From Bacteroidaceae bacterium (GTDB taxonomy: Bacteria; Bacteroidota; Bacteroidia; Bacteroidales; Bacteroidaceae): a stretch of 60,556 nt of DNA. The stretch covers positions 1-60,556 of the forward strand of contig JAGCMB010000027.1 in the NCBI GenBank assembly GCA_017646665.1, written 5' to 3'. Below, one piece after another: positions 43,377 through 53,237 of the stretch. Below the pieces are notes generated by a model. The model was not told the DNA's origin. It ran no database searches and saw only the letters and a list, made by a program, of their open reading frames with translations. Made by a program: the position numbers and the translations under genes. Position 1 is the first letter of the stretch. Each line of letters starts with the position of its first letter.

Positions 43377-43802
43377 TTATTCATCTACTTCAATTATCTC
43401 GACTTCCTGCACCTTTGCCGGCAACATTTCTCCTTTTATATAGACTTTTGTCATTTCGGTCTTGGCATTGCTATGGATTGTCACTGACGTCCTGAACTTG
43501 CGCGGCGCGCTCTTTTCACCATTGAAAATTACGATGATTGAGTCCTGTGCACCCGGTTTTATTGCGTGGGTAGGGAATTCTTTACCCGTACAACGACAAC
43601 TGGTAAAAATTTGATGTATATACAAATCGGCATCGCCTGTATTGGTAAAGACAAAGGCGCATTTTCTGATTGGAGTTTCACGGCCGAATTTTCCCAAGTC
43701 AATAGTTGTCTTTTCAAATTTTATATCGGCACGTTTAGGGTCATCAGCCTTTGCAGTAAAGGAGAGTAGTGCGCATAATATAAAGAATATCGTTTTTTTC
43801 AT
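43377..43802 (-). CDS. DUF1573 periplasmic protein
   Basis: A 141-residue protein with a signal peptide (1-19) and one DUF1573 immunoglobulin-like beta domain (FEKTTIDLGKFGRETPIRK, FVFTNTGDADLYIHQIFTSCRCT, IKPGAQDSIIVIF). The CRC cysteine pair is conserved. DUF1573 proteins are abundant in Bacteroidota; no activity is known. A -7 box TATCTTTG at 43831-43824 lies 22 bases upstream. Confidence 0.85.
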   Translation of the reverse strand: MKKTIFFILCALLSFTAKADDPKRADIKFEKTTIDLGKFGRETPIRKCAFVFTNTGDADLYIHQIFTSCRCTGKEFPTHAIKPGAQDSIIVIFNGEKSAPRKFRTSVTIHSNAKTEMTKVYIKGEMLPAKVQEVEIIEVDE

Positions 43803-43868
43803 TGTTGTTTATATTTTGTGATACAAAGATAGTATCATTTGGGATTTATATTCCTCTTTTATATTTTT

Positions 43869-46076
43869 TTAACCACGTTTTACCTGCTTAACGCCTTTGA
43901 CACCCTCAATCTTTGCAATCAGTTTGTTGAGTTTGGTGTTGCCACCAACAAGCAGCGACAATGTTCCCGAAAAGAGGGTATCGTGCGACTCAATATTTAT
44001 ACCTCGCATCATTATATCTTTCTCTTGTGATATTACCGACGTGATGTTGGTAACAACACCAATATTATCGTTACCGACAATGCGCAGAGTAACAGGGAAC
44101 AGTGCATTCTTATTCTCTATCTCGCTCCAACGCGCCTCAATGACGCGATAGGGGTAGCGTTCTTTCAACTGTTTTGCGTTGGCACAATCACTACGATGGA
44201 TAGAAATACCACCGTTAATGGTCACAAAGCCAAATACATCGTCGCCGAAGATGGGCGAACAGCATTTTGCCAATTTATAATCGACACCTTTGAGGTTACG
44301 TTCTATAATCAATACATCCGAGGCTCCGTTCTGCTCCTTGTTGCTGAAAGTGAAATCGCCGGCACTACGTTGTGGCTCGTTATTCTCATTTTCAGGATTA
44401 AGCAGGGCCTGATACCTTTTAATGACATCTGATATATCAATAAGACCGTCGGACACATTCTGATAAAAATCGGTCAGGCGTTTGAAGCCCATCTTGCGTA
44501 TCAGGTGATCCATTATAGACTCATCGAACTCTATCTTGTGGTTCTTGAGTTTGCGGACTATGGTTTCACGTCCCATATCGGCCTGCTTGGCACGGATTTC
44601 CTTCAATGCCTGGCGTATCTTGGCGCGTGCACGTCCGGTCTGCACAATATTCAGCCAAGCCAATTTGGGTGTTTGGCTGTTTGATGTGATAATCTCTACC
44701 TGGTCGCCGTTGTTCAACGCGTGGCGCAAAGGTACATTACGCCCGTTCACAAGAGCACCTGTGCATCGACAGCCCAGGCCTGTGTGTATTGAGAAGGCAA
44801 AGTCAAGAATGGTGGCACCTTTGGCAAGACGGTAGAGGTCGCCTTTTGGGGTGAATATGAATATCTCGTCTTTGTAGAGTTCCATCTTGAACTTGCTTTC
44901 GGCCGCGCTCTCTTCACTCATATTCTCAAGCGTATCGCGGATTGATGCAAGCAGGTTGTCGAGCCCCTTTTCGCTCTGAACGCCCTTGTAACGCCAGTGC
45001 GCAGCAAGACCGTGTTCGGCAACAGCATCCATACGCTCTGTACGTATCTGCACCTCAACCCATCTGCCTTCGGGGCCCATAACGGTTGTGTGCAGGGATT
45101 CGTATCCATTACTTTTGGGCACGGAAAGCCAATCGCGCAAACGGTGTGGATTAGGGGTGTACATATCGGCAACAATAGAGTACACCTGCCAACACTCGCT
45201 CTTTTCATTCTGTGGCTCGCTGTCTATAATTATTCTTATGGCAAAGAGGTCATATATCTGTTCAAACGGACGTTGCTGCTTCTTCATCTTCTGCCAAATG
45301 GAGTTGATGGACTTTGTGCGTCCTTTGATGCGGAACTTTATGTGCGGCTGCATCTTCAACTGTTTTTCTATTGGCTTGATGAACGATGCAATGTAGTCCT
45401 CACGCGATGCAGCCGTTTCCTCGAGCTTACGGCTCAGTTCTGCGTATATTTCCGTTTCGGTATAACGCAAAGCAAGGTCCTCCATCTCTGATTTCAGTTT
45501 GTAGAAGCCCAATTTGTGAGCAAGCGGTATGTATAGTTTTGACGCTTCGTTGGCCACGAGTCTGCGCGCATCGTCATTGTCCGAATTGAAAAGGCCACGC
45601 AACATCACAAGACGACTTGCTATCATTATGAGAATGACACGCATATCGTTGGTGAATGACAAAAGGAGATTTCTGAAGTTTTCGGACTCAATAGTGGGGC
45701 TTTTTGCATACAGTGAGTTTATCTGCATCAGATTGGTAAGGATTTTTGTAACGTTATCGCCATAAATATCCTTAATCTCATCAATGCTCGCTGTGCCTGC
45801 ATTGACGCAACGGTTCAGAAGAATGCTTGTAATAACCTCATTCTGATATCCAATCTCCTGACCGACAAGTACCGCTGTCTGCATATCATTTACAACAGGG
45901 CTGAACCCAAGCGCATCCCTCGTTATCTTGCCATCGGCAATGGCTGTTAAAGTCCTCTCGTGTATGTATTTGTAGGCAGCCGATTCAACACCGCCATCAA
46001 TACTCTTTGACAAGACTTCAGTCAGTTCAAGGATTACTCTTTTTTCATCATCCGTATGTATCAAAAGTTCGTTCAT
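43869..46076 (-). CDS. relA: RelA-type (p)ppGpp synthetase with degenerate HD hydrolase domain
   Basis: A 735-residue RelA/SpoT homologue. The synthetase domain (about 235-365) is intact: RIKGRTKSINSIWQKM, DLFAIRI, KSNGYESLHT and VEVQIRTERMDAVAEHG. TGS (about 402-463), zinc-finger-like (KCCSPIFGDDV) and ACT domains follow. The N-terminal HD domain has lost its catalytic residues: LLNRCVNA (86-93) stands where LLHDVVED is expected and SRLVMLR (154-160) where DRLHNMR is expected. It should therefore only synthesise (p)ppGpp. The loop motif is RLRD (312-315), closer to the RxKD of bifunctional enzymes than to the ExDD of monofunctional RelA. A separate hydrolase must exist elsewhere. Confidence 0.92.
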   Translation of the reverse strand: MNELLIHTDDEKRVILELTEVLSKSIDGGVESAAYKYIHERTLTAIADGKITRDALGFSPVVNDMQTAVLVGQEIGYQNEVITSILLNRCVNAGTASIDEIKDIYGDNVTKILTNLMQINSLYAKSPTIESENFRNLLLSFTNDMRVILIMIASRLVMLRGLFNSDNDDARRLVANEASKLYIPLAHKLGFYKLKSEMEDLALRYTETEIYAELSRKLEETAASREDYIASFIKPIEKQLKMQPHIKFRIKGRTKSINSIWQKMKKQQRPFEQIYDLFAIRIIIDSEPQNEKSECWQVYSIVADMYTPNPHRLRDWLSVPKSNGYESLHTTVMGPEGRWVEVQIRTERMDAVAEHGLAAHWRYKGVQSEKGLDNLLASIRDTLENMSEESAAESKFKMELYKDEIFIFTPKGDLYRLAKGATILDFAFSIHTGLGCRCTGALVNGRNVPLRHALNNGDQVEIITSNSQTPKLAWLNIVQTGRARAKIRQALKEIRAKQADMGRETIVRKLKNHKIEFDESIMDHLIRKMGFKRLTDFYQNVSDGLIDISDVIKRYQALLNPENENNEPQRSAGDFTFSNKEQNGASDVLIIERNLKGVDYKLAKCCSPIFGDDVFGFVTINGGISIHRSDCANAKQLKERYPYRVIEARWSEIENKNALFPVTLRIVGNDNIGVVTNITSVISQEKDIMMRGINIESHDTLFSGTLSLLVGGNTKLNKLIAKIEGVKGVKQVKRG

Positions 46077-46138
46077 AGTTGTTTAAGTGTCCTTTCAAGT
46101 TGCGAATTTAGTTTTTCTATTTTAAATATCAGCATTTT

Positions 46139-46170
46139 TTTGTCATTTATGGAAATTATTTCTATATTCG
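46139..46170 (+). promoter_or_regulatory. Promoter of the DUF4301 gene
   Basis: TTTG (46139-46142), a 20-base spacer and TATATTCG (46163-46170) fit the consensus with the TTCG variant. The gene starts 32 bases later. Confidence 0.6.
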
Positions 46171-46202
46171 CTTGCAGAATAAACTTAAAACCAATCGAAT
46201 AT

Positions 46203-47717
46203 ATGATTAGCAAAGCAGACCAGTTGCATTTGAGCAAGAAGGGTATTTCGGCCGAAGTCGTTGCCGAGCAGTTGAAGAGATTCAAGACCGGTTTTCCATT
46301 TCTGAAACTTGAGGGTGCCGCCACAACCGGTAAGGGTGTGTTGTCACCGTCGTCACAGGAGGTCGAAGACTATCTAAAAGAGTGGGACAACTATTGCGCC
46401 GGCGGTAACGCTATTCTTAAGTTTGTTCCGGCATCGGGTGCAGCAAGCCGTATGTTCAAAGATTTATTCTCATTCTTGAGCGCCGACTACGATGTACCAA
46501 CAACTGATTTCGAAAAGATGTTCTTTGAAAATGTTGAAAAATTTGCATTCTTCAACGACCTTAATGATATGTGCGTTAAGAACAACAAACTGACAATCAA
46601 GGAACTGATAGAAAAAGGCGAGTACAAGAGCGTTGTATTCAACCTGTTGGATTTCACCGGAATGAATTACGGTTCTTTACCAAAAGGACTGCTCAAATTC
46701 CACACATACGAAGAGTTTGCACGCACATCGGCCGAGGAGCATTTTGTTGAGGGAGCATTGTATGCTGCCACAAATGGCATTGTAAAACTCCATTTCACAG
46801 TTTCTCCCAACCACAAGGCTTTGTTCGAGGAGTTGGTTGCTGAACGCAAGGCATACTATGAGAATCTGTTCAATGTAAAATATGAGATTTCATTCTCGGA
46901 GCAGAAACAGAGCACTGACACCATTGCTGCAAATGCCGACAACACACCATTCCGTGAAAATGGTACTCTGGTATTCCGCCCAGGCGGACACGGAGCTCTA
47001 ATAGAGAACCTCAATGACATAGATGCCGACATCATCTTCATCAAGAACATAGACAATGTTGTCCCAGACCGTTTAAAGCCCGAAACCGTTACTTACAAGA
47101 AAGTTCTTGCGGGAATACTTGTAAAGATGCAACAACAGGTATTCGAGTATCTGCAACTGATAGACAGTGGAAAATACACCCACGAGCAGGTAGAGGAGAT
47201 GATACGTTTCCTACAACAGGACATGCAGTGCCGCAACCACGACATAAAACATATGGAGGATTGTGAACTTGTGCTATATCTGCGCAAGAAGTTCAATCGC
47301 CCGATGCGTGTATGCGGTATGGTAAGGAATATCGGCGAACCGGGAGGAGGCCCATTCCTTGCATACAATCCTGACGGAACAGTATCGTTGCAGATTCTTG
47401 AAAGTTCACAAATAGATATGAACAATGCCGACGCAAAAGCTATGTTCGAGAATGGAACACACTTTAACCCGGTTGACCTGGTGTGCGCCGTGAAGAATTA
47501 CAAGGGCGAGAAATTCGACCTTCCAAACTATGTTGACAAGAACACAGGATTCATTTCACACAAGTCAAAGAATGGACGCGAGCTGAAGGCTATGGAGCTT
47601 CCCGGCTTGTGGAACGGTGCGATGAGCGACTGGAACACAATATTCGTAGAAGTACCGCTTATTACATTCAATCCTGTAAAGACTGTGAACGACTTGCTGC
47701 GTGATGTTCACAAATAA
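46203..47717 (+). CDS. DUF4301 family protein
   Basis: A 504-residue cytoplasmic protein of DUF4301, a family found mainly in Bacteroidota. It contains a nucleotidyltransferase-like start (FVPASGAASRMFKDLF), then VFRPGGHGALIENLND and IIFIKNIDNVVPDRLK, patterns reminiscent of sugar-phosphate nucleotidyltransferases or UDP-sugar pyrophosphorylases. Activity is unproven. The long reading from 46056 adds 49 residues that overlap the divergent relA gene and its promoter region; ATG 46203, just after the promoter, is preferred. Confidence 0.83.
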   Translation: MISKADQLHLSKKGISAEVVAEQLKRFKTGFPFLKLEGAATTGKGVLSPSSQEVEDYLKEWDNYCAGGNAILKFVPASGAASRMFKDLFSFLSADYDVPTTDFEKMFFENVEKFAFFNDLNDMCVKNNKLTIKELIEKGEYKSVVFNLLDFTGMNYGSLPKGLLKFHTYEEFARTSAEEHFVEGALYAATNGIVKLHFTVSPNHKALFEELVAERKAYYENLFNVKYEISFSEQKQSTDTIAANADNTPFRENGTLVFRPGGHGALIENLNDIDADIIFIKNIDNVVPDRLKPETVTYKKVLAGILVKMQQQVFEYLQLIDSGKYTHEQVEEMIRFLQQDMQCRNHDIKHMEDCELVLYLRKKFNRPMRVCGMVRNIGEPGGGPFLAYNPDGTVSLQILESSQIDMNNADAKAMFENGTHFNPVDLVCAVKNYKGEKFDLPNYVDKNTGFISHKSKNGRELKAMELPGLWNGAMSDWNTIFVEVPLITFNPVKTVNDLLRDVHK

Positions 47718-48221
47718 TTATTTGTCATAGAGTTCAATAAACTCAAAGCCATTACCTACTGCATTAAGGTAACGCATAAACTCTTCCACCTCAATTACAA
47801 CTGTCGCACGGTTGTCATTGGGGTGGAAACTTAATGCTTCCTGCTCAAGCAGATTCTTGTCCATAAACAGATATACGTGATTTTCCGCATCGTTTATAAG
47901 ACCGAACGGTGACACAGAACCAGGCTGCAGGCCAAGATATTTCTCCATTCGCTGCGGTGAGGCAAATGAAAGTTTGCCTTGATGTAGACGTTTCTCCAAA
48001 TCGTGTATGTCAAGGTCGCGCTCACAGTCGAGCACAACAAGATAGTGGCGATTTCCCTTGTGATTGCGAAAAAAGAGATTCTTGCAATGCTTTGAGCCGT
48101 CCTGTTTCCAATATTGGCGTGCAATATCTATTGTGGGGGCTTCGGGATGAGTGTACCAGCTGTATTTATAATTATTTTCGTTTAGATAATCCAACACTTT
48201 GTCTATACGCCCGTTTTCCAT
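47718..48221 (-). CDS. YbaK/ProX-type aminoacyl-tRNA deacylase
   Basis: A 167-residue stand-alone editing domain of the YbaK/prolyl-tRNA-synthetase-associated family (YSWYTHPEAPTIDIARQYW, CKNLFFRNHKGNRHYLVVLD, GSVSPFGLINDAENHVYLFMDK). The FRNHKGNRHYL block matches ProXp/PrdX proteins, which hydrolyse mischarged Ala-tRNA-Pro. It acts in trans to correct mistranslation. It starts 14 bases after the threonine aldolase gene ends and is probably co-transcribed with it. It converges on DUF4301 with no gap and no visible terminator. Confidence 0.87.
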   Translation of the reverse strand: MENGRIDKVLDYLNENNYKYSWYTHPEAPTIDIARQYWKQDGSKHCKNLFFRNHKGNRHYLVVLDCERDLDIHDLEKRLHQGKLSFASPQRMEKYLGLQPGSVSPFGLINDAENHVYLFMDKNLLEQEALSFHPNDNRATVVIEVEEFMRYLNAVGNGFEFIELYDK

Positions 48222-48235
48222 TGCTTCACTATTCT

Positions 48236-49282
48236 TTACAACATTATTGAAATATATTCACACAACCCGTCTACATTTTCGGGAGTGGTTGCCCAGCTTG
48301 TACAGAAACGTACAACATCCCGTTCGTTGTCATATTTTCCCCAGAACTCAGGAATATACTTTTTACCCAAAATTTCCTGTTGCTCTTTTGTCAATAATGG
48401 GAATTGCATATTGGTGGGGGAGTCAATCCACATAGGAATTCCTTTACTCTCAAAAGCCTTGCGTATTTTTGCAGCCATAGCATTAGCGTGTCTTGCAAGT
48501 TTAAAATAAAGACATTCATCACCGCCTTTGAGCAGTTGTTCGAACTGCAAGCCTAGCAATCGGCCTTTAGCCAACATTCCTCCGTGCTGCTTTATGGCAT
48601 AACGGAAACTGCGGTGCATTTCTGCGCTCTTGAATACGACAGCCTCGCCAAACAGGGCACCGACCTTTGTACCACCGATATAAAATACATCACACAGACG
48701 TGCCAAGTCAGAAAGTGTCACATCACACCCCTCGGCACAAAGTCCATATCCCAGACGGGCACCATCGACAAATAGGTAAAGACCGTGTTTGTGACAAAAT
48801 TCAGATATTGCAGTAAGTTCAGCCTTGGTGTATATCAGGCCGTTCTCGGCCGGACAAGAGAGATATACCATACCTGGCTGCACGGTATGTTCGTGAGAGT
48901 GGTCGTTCCAATGGTTATGATAACACTCGGCAATCTGTTCAAGAGATAAGCGGCCGTCCGTAGTAGGCAGGGCTATTACCTTATGCCCTGTTGCCTCAGG
49001 AGCACCTGTCTCGTGCACATTGATGTGTCCGCTATCAGCCGATATGACACCTTGATAACTGTACAGAAGAGCGTCAATCACAGTTACATTTGCCTGTGTT
49101 CCACCGACAAGGAACTGAACTCCAAGCGTGCTGTCACCACAATGTTCTCTTATGATATCACGAGCTCGCTCACAATAATCATCGCAGCCATATCCAACGT
49201 GCTGCTCAAAATTTGTATCGGCAAGTGCCTTTAATATTTCGGGATGTGCACCCTCAATGTAGTCGGAATCAAAACGTATCAT
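48236..49282 (-). CDS. ltaE: Low-specificity threonine aldolase (PLP)
   Basis: A 348-residue fold-type I PLP enzyme. Visible signatures are FLVGGTQANVTVIDALL, INVHETGAPEATGHK, HGLYLFVDGARLGYGL with the cofactor-binding Asp, and YIGGTKVGALFGEA with the Schiff-base Lys. It cleaves L-threonine or allo-threonine to glycine and acetaldehyde. The sequence best fits the beta-eliminating lyase/threonine aldolase group of Bacteroidota. A -7 box TATCTTCG at 49311-49304 precedes it. Confidence 0.9.
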   Translation of the reverse strand: MIRFDSDYIEGAHPEILKALADTNFEQHVGYGCDDYCERARDIIREHCGDSTLGVQFLVGGTQANVTVIDALLYSYQGVISADSGHINVHETGAPEATGHKVIALPTTDGRLSLEQIAECYHNHWNDHSHEHTVQPGMVYLSCPAENGLIYTKAELTAISEFCHKHGLYLFVDGARLGYGLCAEGCDVTLSDLARLCDVFYIGGTKVGALFGEAVVFKSAEMHRSFRYAIKQHGGMLAKGRLLGLQFEQLLKGGDECLYFKLARHANAMAAKIRKAFESKGIPMWIDSPTNMQFPLLTKEQQEILGKKYIPEFWGKYDNERDVVRFCTSWATTPENVDGLCEYISIML

Positions 49283-49490
49283 TCTGCTATTTTTTTGTTT
49301 CTGCGAAGATAATGATAAAAAAAATAAAAAAAATCTATTATTGTCAAAACATTTTGGAGTGTTGGATTGTTATATAAAGCAAAAGGGGAAAATTTTTTGT
49401 TAAAAAAGAGAAACATACAGCATATTCTTGTGATAAAACACATTTATCTACATACATATATATATAGGAACAAATAAACAGCAAAACTTT

Positions 49491-50180
49491 ATGAGTGTAA
49501 AAGAGTTCTATTTTGGCAGCATTGACGAGAAGAGCGAAAAAAGTCATAATCAGTCATTCGGGGGTGACGGTAAGTTACAGTGCAAGATGCAATGCTTTGA
49601 GTGGTCGGACGGAAGGCTTGGCTGCTCGCACAAAGCGCCATCAATTGTTCAAAGGTCACGCAAATCGGGAGATTTCATCTGGCTCTCTGATTATATTGCT
49701 GAGGGTGTGGATATGAACAAGAGCAACAACGCCCAACATTATGGTTTCAAGGATTTGGAGAAAGCATATAATCAGCTAAAAGGCAAAGGGGCTTTGAACG
49801 ATGAGCGTTATTTTTCATTGCTTCTGGAGATTGTCCAAGCCTACAATGATATATATCATCGTAATGGAAATGTAGAAAAAGAGGCTCCGTTTGCCGATTT
49901 TCTTTTTTACGTAGAATGTATTGTTGAGATTGAGAAAAAGGGAAAGAACCATATGCCGGCAAGTATTCTGGCCGAGTTGTACAGGGAGATTGGGATGTTC
50001 GGCAAGTGTTTTGAGTTTGATGCTACCTTGGCCGACAGCAAGGATGAAATGGAACTGATAACTGAGATACAATTCCGTGCAGCGCGCGGTGACAAGAGGC
50101 TTTTTATAATAGAACATAGTGAGTATTTTCAGGAGAATCTGAGATTGAAGAAAAGGACTCCTTGTCCTTTATCGGAATAA
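49491..50180 (+). CDS. Unrecognised protein
   Basis: A 229-residue open frame with no family I recognise, no signal peptide and no membrane helix. The first ~75 residues are Ser/Lys/Cys-containing (CKMQCFEWSDGRLGC) and poorly structured in appearance. From about residue 75 (MNKSNNAQHYGFKDLEKAYNQL) the protein looks helical, possibly TPR-like (RYFSLLLEIVQAYNDIYHRNG, then MPASILAELYREIGMFGKC). The true start could be that internal ATG at 49713. No promoter box is obvious upstream. It ends ~200 bases before the second M16 gene. Confidence 0.5.
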   Translation: MSVKEFYFGSIDEKSEKSHNQSFGGDGKLQCKMQCFEWSDGRLGCSHKAPSIVQRSRKSGDFIWLSDYIAEGVDMNKSNNAQHYGFKDLEKAYNQLKGKGALNDERYFSLLLEIVQAYNDIYHRNGNVEKEAPFADFLFYVECIVEIEKKGKNHMPASILAELYREIGMFGKCFEFDATLADSKDEMELITEIQFRAARGDKRLFIIEHSEYFQENLRLKKRTPCPLSE

Positions 50181-50377
50181 CAGCGGGTATGGTGAATATT
50201 CTTTCGGGGATTGACAACGATGCGCGATGTTCTAAAAAATACACAACTATGCATCGGTATATTGCTTATTTTGTTAACTTTGCAAGTCATTGCGACAAAA
50301 CGCCAAACAATATTTTATTATTGAAAGGCCAATACGCTTTATGTAAAATATTTTCTAACATTATAAGCATTTTTCAA

Positions 50378-53191
50378 ATGAAAAAGTACATTAAATTTCT
50401 TTTGTTGGCCATTGTAGCCATCACTGTCAGCCTGCCTGTATCGGCTTCAAAAGATGGTGAACAGCTACCTTTGGACCCGACAATCAGGGTTGGTAAGCTA
50501 AAAAATGGCATTACCTATTACATTAGACAGAACAAGTACCCCGAGAACCTTGTCAATTTCTACATTGCACAAAAGGTCGGTTCAATTCAGGAAGAGGAGC
50601 ATCAGCGCGGACTTGCACACTTTCTTGAGCATATGTGCTTCAATGGAACAGAACATTTTCCAGGCAAGTCAATGATAAACTATCTGGAAAGCATTGGAGT
50701 AAAATTCGGTGCCGACCTCAACGCATATACCTCAATCGACGAGACAGTGTACAATATTGACAATGTTCCTGTAAACATTGAGGGCGCCATTGACTCTTGT
50801 CTTTGGATTTTGCGCGATTGGGCTGACGGCTTGACACTTGACCCACAGGAGATTGACAATGAGCGTGGTGTAATCCACGAAGAGTGGCGTGGACGCAATA
50901 GTGCCATGATGCGTATGCAGGAGCGTATGCTTGCAGACATCTTCCCCGGAAACAGATATGGTAGCCGTCTGCCTATCGGTATTATGGAGGTAGTTGACAA
51001 TTTCCCTTATCAGGCGTTGCGTGACTATTACGAAAAGTGGTATCGCCCTGATTTGCAGGGTATCATCATTGTCGGTGACATTGATGTAGATGATATGGAA
51101 AAGAAAATCAAAAAGATTTTCAAGCCAATCAAAAAGGCCAAAAAGCCTGCTAAACGCGAATATTATCCCGTTGAGGACAATAAGGAGGTTATCTTCTCGC
51201 AGCAGATGGACAAGGAACAGCAGAACTATGTGCTACAGATTATGTACAAGCACGACGCTGCGCCACGTGAAATGCGCAACACTAAAGAGTATGAGTATGA
51301 CAACTATTTAAAATCAATAGCAACGAACTTGCTCAATATGCGTTTTAGAGAGATTTCAAGCCGCGAGAACCCACCTTATATGGGTGCCGGTGTCGGTTAT
51401 GGAAATTTTGGCGTTGCCCAAACAAAGAAAGCATTCACAATTATGCTTAACTGCAAGAGCGAGCAGGTGATGGAGGCTATACCATTCGTACTTACCGAGG
51501 TGGAGAGAGCGCGTCGTTATGGTTTTACCGAGGCCGAGCTGAAACGTGCCAAAGAGCAGATGCTCGCCAGCAACGACAGTTGGTATGCTGAACGTGACAA
51601 GCGTACAAGTAAATACTACGTCAATAACTGTATAAGACACTTCCTCGACAACAGCAGCTTGATGGACCCGACAGAAGAGTATGAAATGTCAAACGGAATT
51701 ATCAACGCCATTACTCTCGAAGAGGTAAATGCTGTTATCCCGTCACTATTCCGCGATGACAACAAGGTTGTGGTTTCATTCGCTCCTGAGAAAGAGGGTG
51801 CTGTATATCCAGGAATAAAGGACATTGAGATGTTGCAACAGGTTATCCAGAACGCAAGAATATCTGCATACGAAGACAATACCGTTGATGCACCGTTGCT
51901 TGCTGAAATCCCTACCGGATGCAAAGTTGCAAACAGCAGCGATGACAAGTGGGGTACAACCGTGTGGACACTTGAAAATGGTATCAAGGTTGTTGTAAAG
52001 CCTACCGATTTTCAGGCCGACAAAGTTTCATTGTCGGGTTACAAGATTGGTGGTACAAACCGTTACCCTGACAGTGACCGCCTGAACATTGCAATGTTGT
52101 CGTCACTTGTTCCGGCTGGTGGATATGGTGTGTTTGATGCAATGCAGCTCAACAAGAAAATGTCGGGCAGCACAGCATCAGTGAACATTGGCAGCAGTTC
52201 AGTCGAGGATGTCATCAATGCCGACTGTTCAACAAAAGACCTTGAAACAATGTTCCAACTATTGTACCTGAAGTTCACACAGCCACGCAAGGATACAAAG
52301 GCTTTTGAATCGCTCACATCACGTATACGCAATAACTTAAAGGACAGAAATCTAAACCCCAACACCGCACTGAGCGACACTCTTGTGAAGGCACTATACG
52401 ACAACCACCCACGTGTGTTGCCTCTGCTTGCATCGGATGTTGACAAGGTCGATTACGACAGAGTCCTTGAAATTTATCGCGAGAGGACAAGCGACGCAAC
52501 CGGATACACATTTGTCATTGTCGGTAATGTAGACCTCAACACATTGAAACCACTTGTTGAACGATATATTGGAGCGTTGCCTTGCAACGGCCGAGTTGAA
52601 GAGGTTGTAGCTTCACCTGTCAAGGTGCGCGAAGGTGTCTACAAGAACAACTTCAAGAATAAAATGGAAACTCCAACCGGAACACAGGTTGTGACATATA
52701 CCGGAAAGATTGATCCATCACACAAGAACATCATCACTATGAGCTTCCTGAACCAGATACTCAACATTGTCTACACTGAGGAGGTTCGTGAGAAAGAGGG
52801 TGGTACATATGGTGTAGGTGTTCAGGGCGCAATAACAGAGGAGCCCGAAAACAGCTACTCGCTGAACATCAATTTCAAGATGTCACCCGATCGCCGCGAG
52901 GAGCTATTGAACATCATAATCAAACAGTTTGAGAAGTTGGCTGCAGAAGGACCTGTAAGCGAGCACGTTGAAAAAGTACGCAGCTATATGCTAAAGTCTT
53001 TCGAGGAGAGCCAGAAACGAAATGGCCAGTGGAAAGTTTGGCTTTACAAGTACTTCTTTGAAGGCAAGAACAGACTTGATGGTTACACCGACCTTGTAAA
53101 CAGTATCACCGCCGAAGATATACGCCTATTGGCAAAGTATATCCTTGACCAAGGTAATTACATAGAGGTTAGTATGACACCTGCTGAGTAA
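50378..53191 (+). CDS. M16 family zinc peptidase (second copy)
   Basis: A 937-residue exported pitrilysin-type protease. It has a signal peptide (about 1-23), zinc motif His81-x-x-Glu84-His85 in LAHFLEHMCFNG, distal Glu in ERGVIHEEWRGR and a C-terminal GGTYGVGVQG. It is a clear paralogue of the 28624-31416 protein but well diverged. ATG 50378 (MKKYIKFLLLAIV) is chosen because it starts the signal peptide; the open frame extends back to 50162, where it overlaps the previous gene and holds a -7 box TAACTTTG (50275-50282). That leaves a leader of ~90 bases. Confidence 0.93.
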   Translation: MKKYIKFLLLAIVAITVSLPVSASKDGEQLPLDPTIRVGKLKNGITYYIRQNKYPENLVNFYIAQKVGSIQEEEHQRGLAHFLEHMCFNGTEHFPGKSMINYLESIGVKFGADLNAYTSIDETVYNIDNVPVNIEGAIDSCLWILRDWADGLTLDPQEIDNERGVIHEEWRGRNSAMMRMQERMLADIFPGNRYGSRLPIGIMEVVDNFPYQALRDYYEKWYRPDLQGIIIVGDIDVDDMEKKIKKIFKPIKKAKKPAKREYYPVEDNKEVIFSQQMDKEQQNYVLQIMYKHDAAPREMRNTKEYEYDNYLKSIATNLLNMRFREISSRENPPYMGAGVGYGNFGVAQTKKAFTIMLNCKSEQVMEAIPFVLTEVERARRYGFTEAELKRAKEQMLASNDSWYAERDKRTSKYYVNNCIRHFLDNSSLMDPTEEYEMSNGIINAITLEEVNAVIPSLFRDDNKVVVSFAPEKEGAVYPGIKDIEMLQQVIQNARISAYEDNTVDAPLLAEIPTGCKVANSSDDKWGTTVWTLENGIKVVVKPTDFQADKVSLSGYKIGGTNRYPDSDRLNIAMLSSLVPAGGYGVFDAMQLNKKMSGSTASVNIGSSSVEDVINADCSTKDLETMFQLLYLKFTQPRKDTKAFESLTSRIRNNLKDRNLNPNTALSDTLVKALYDNHPRVLPLLASDVDKVDYDRVLEIYRERTSDATGYTFVIVGNVDLNTLKPLVERYIGALPCNGRVEEVVASPVKVREGVYKNNFKNKMETPTGTQVVTYTGKIDPSHKNIITMSFLNQILNIVYTEEVREKEGGTYGVGVQGAITEEPENSYSLNINFKMSPDRREELLNIIIKQFEKLAAEGPVSEHVEKVRSYMLKSFEESQKRNGQWKVWLYKYFFEGKNRLDGYTDLVNSITAEDIRLLAKYILDQGNYIEVSMTPAE

Positions 53192-53195
53192 TGAA

Positions 53196-53237
53196 CTAAC
53201 AAAAAAAGCAACGCATTTGCGTTGCTTTTTTTGTTAG
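53196..53237. terminator. Twenty-bp perfect bidirectional terminator
   Basis: CTAACAAAAAAAGCAACGCA pairs fully with 53218-53237 around a 2-base centre, with A7/T7 tracts inside the stem. It serves both the M16 gene and the convergent beta-barrel gene, whose stop codon it contains. Confidence 0.9.
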
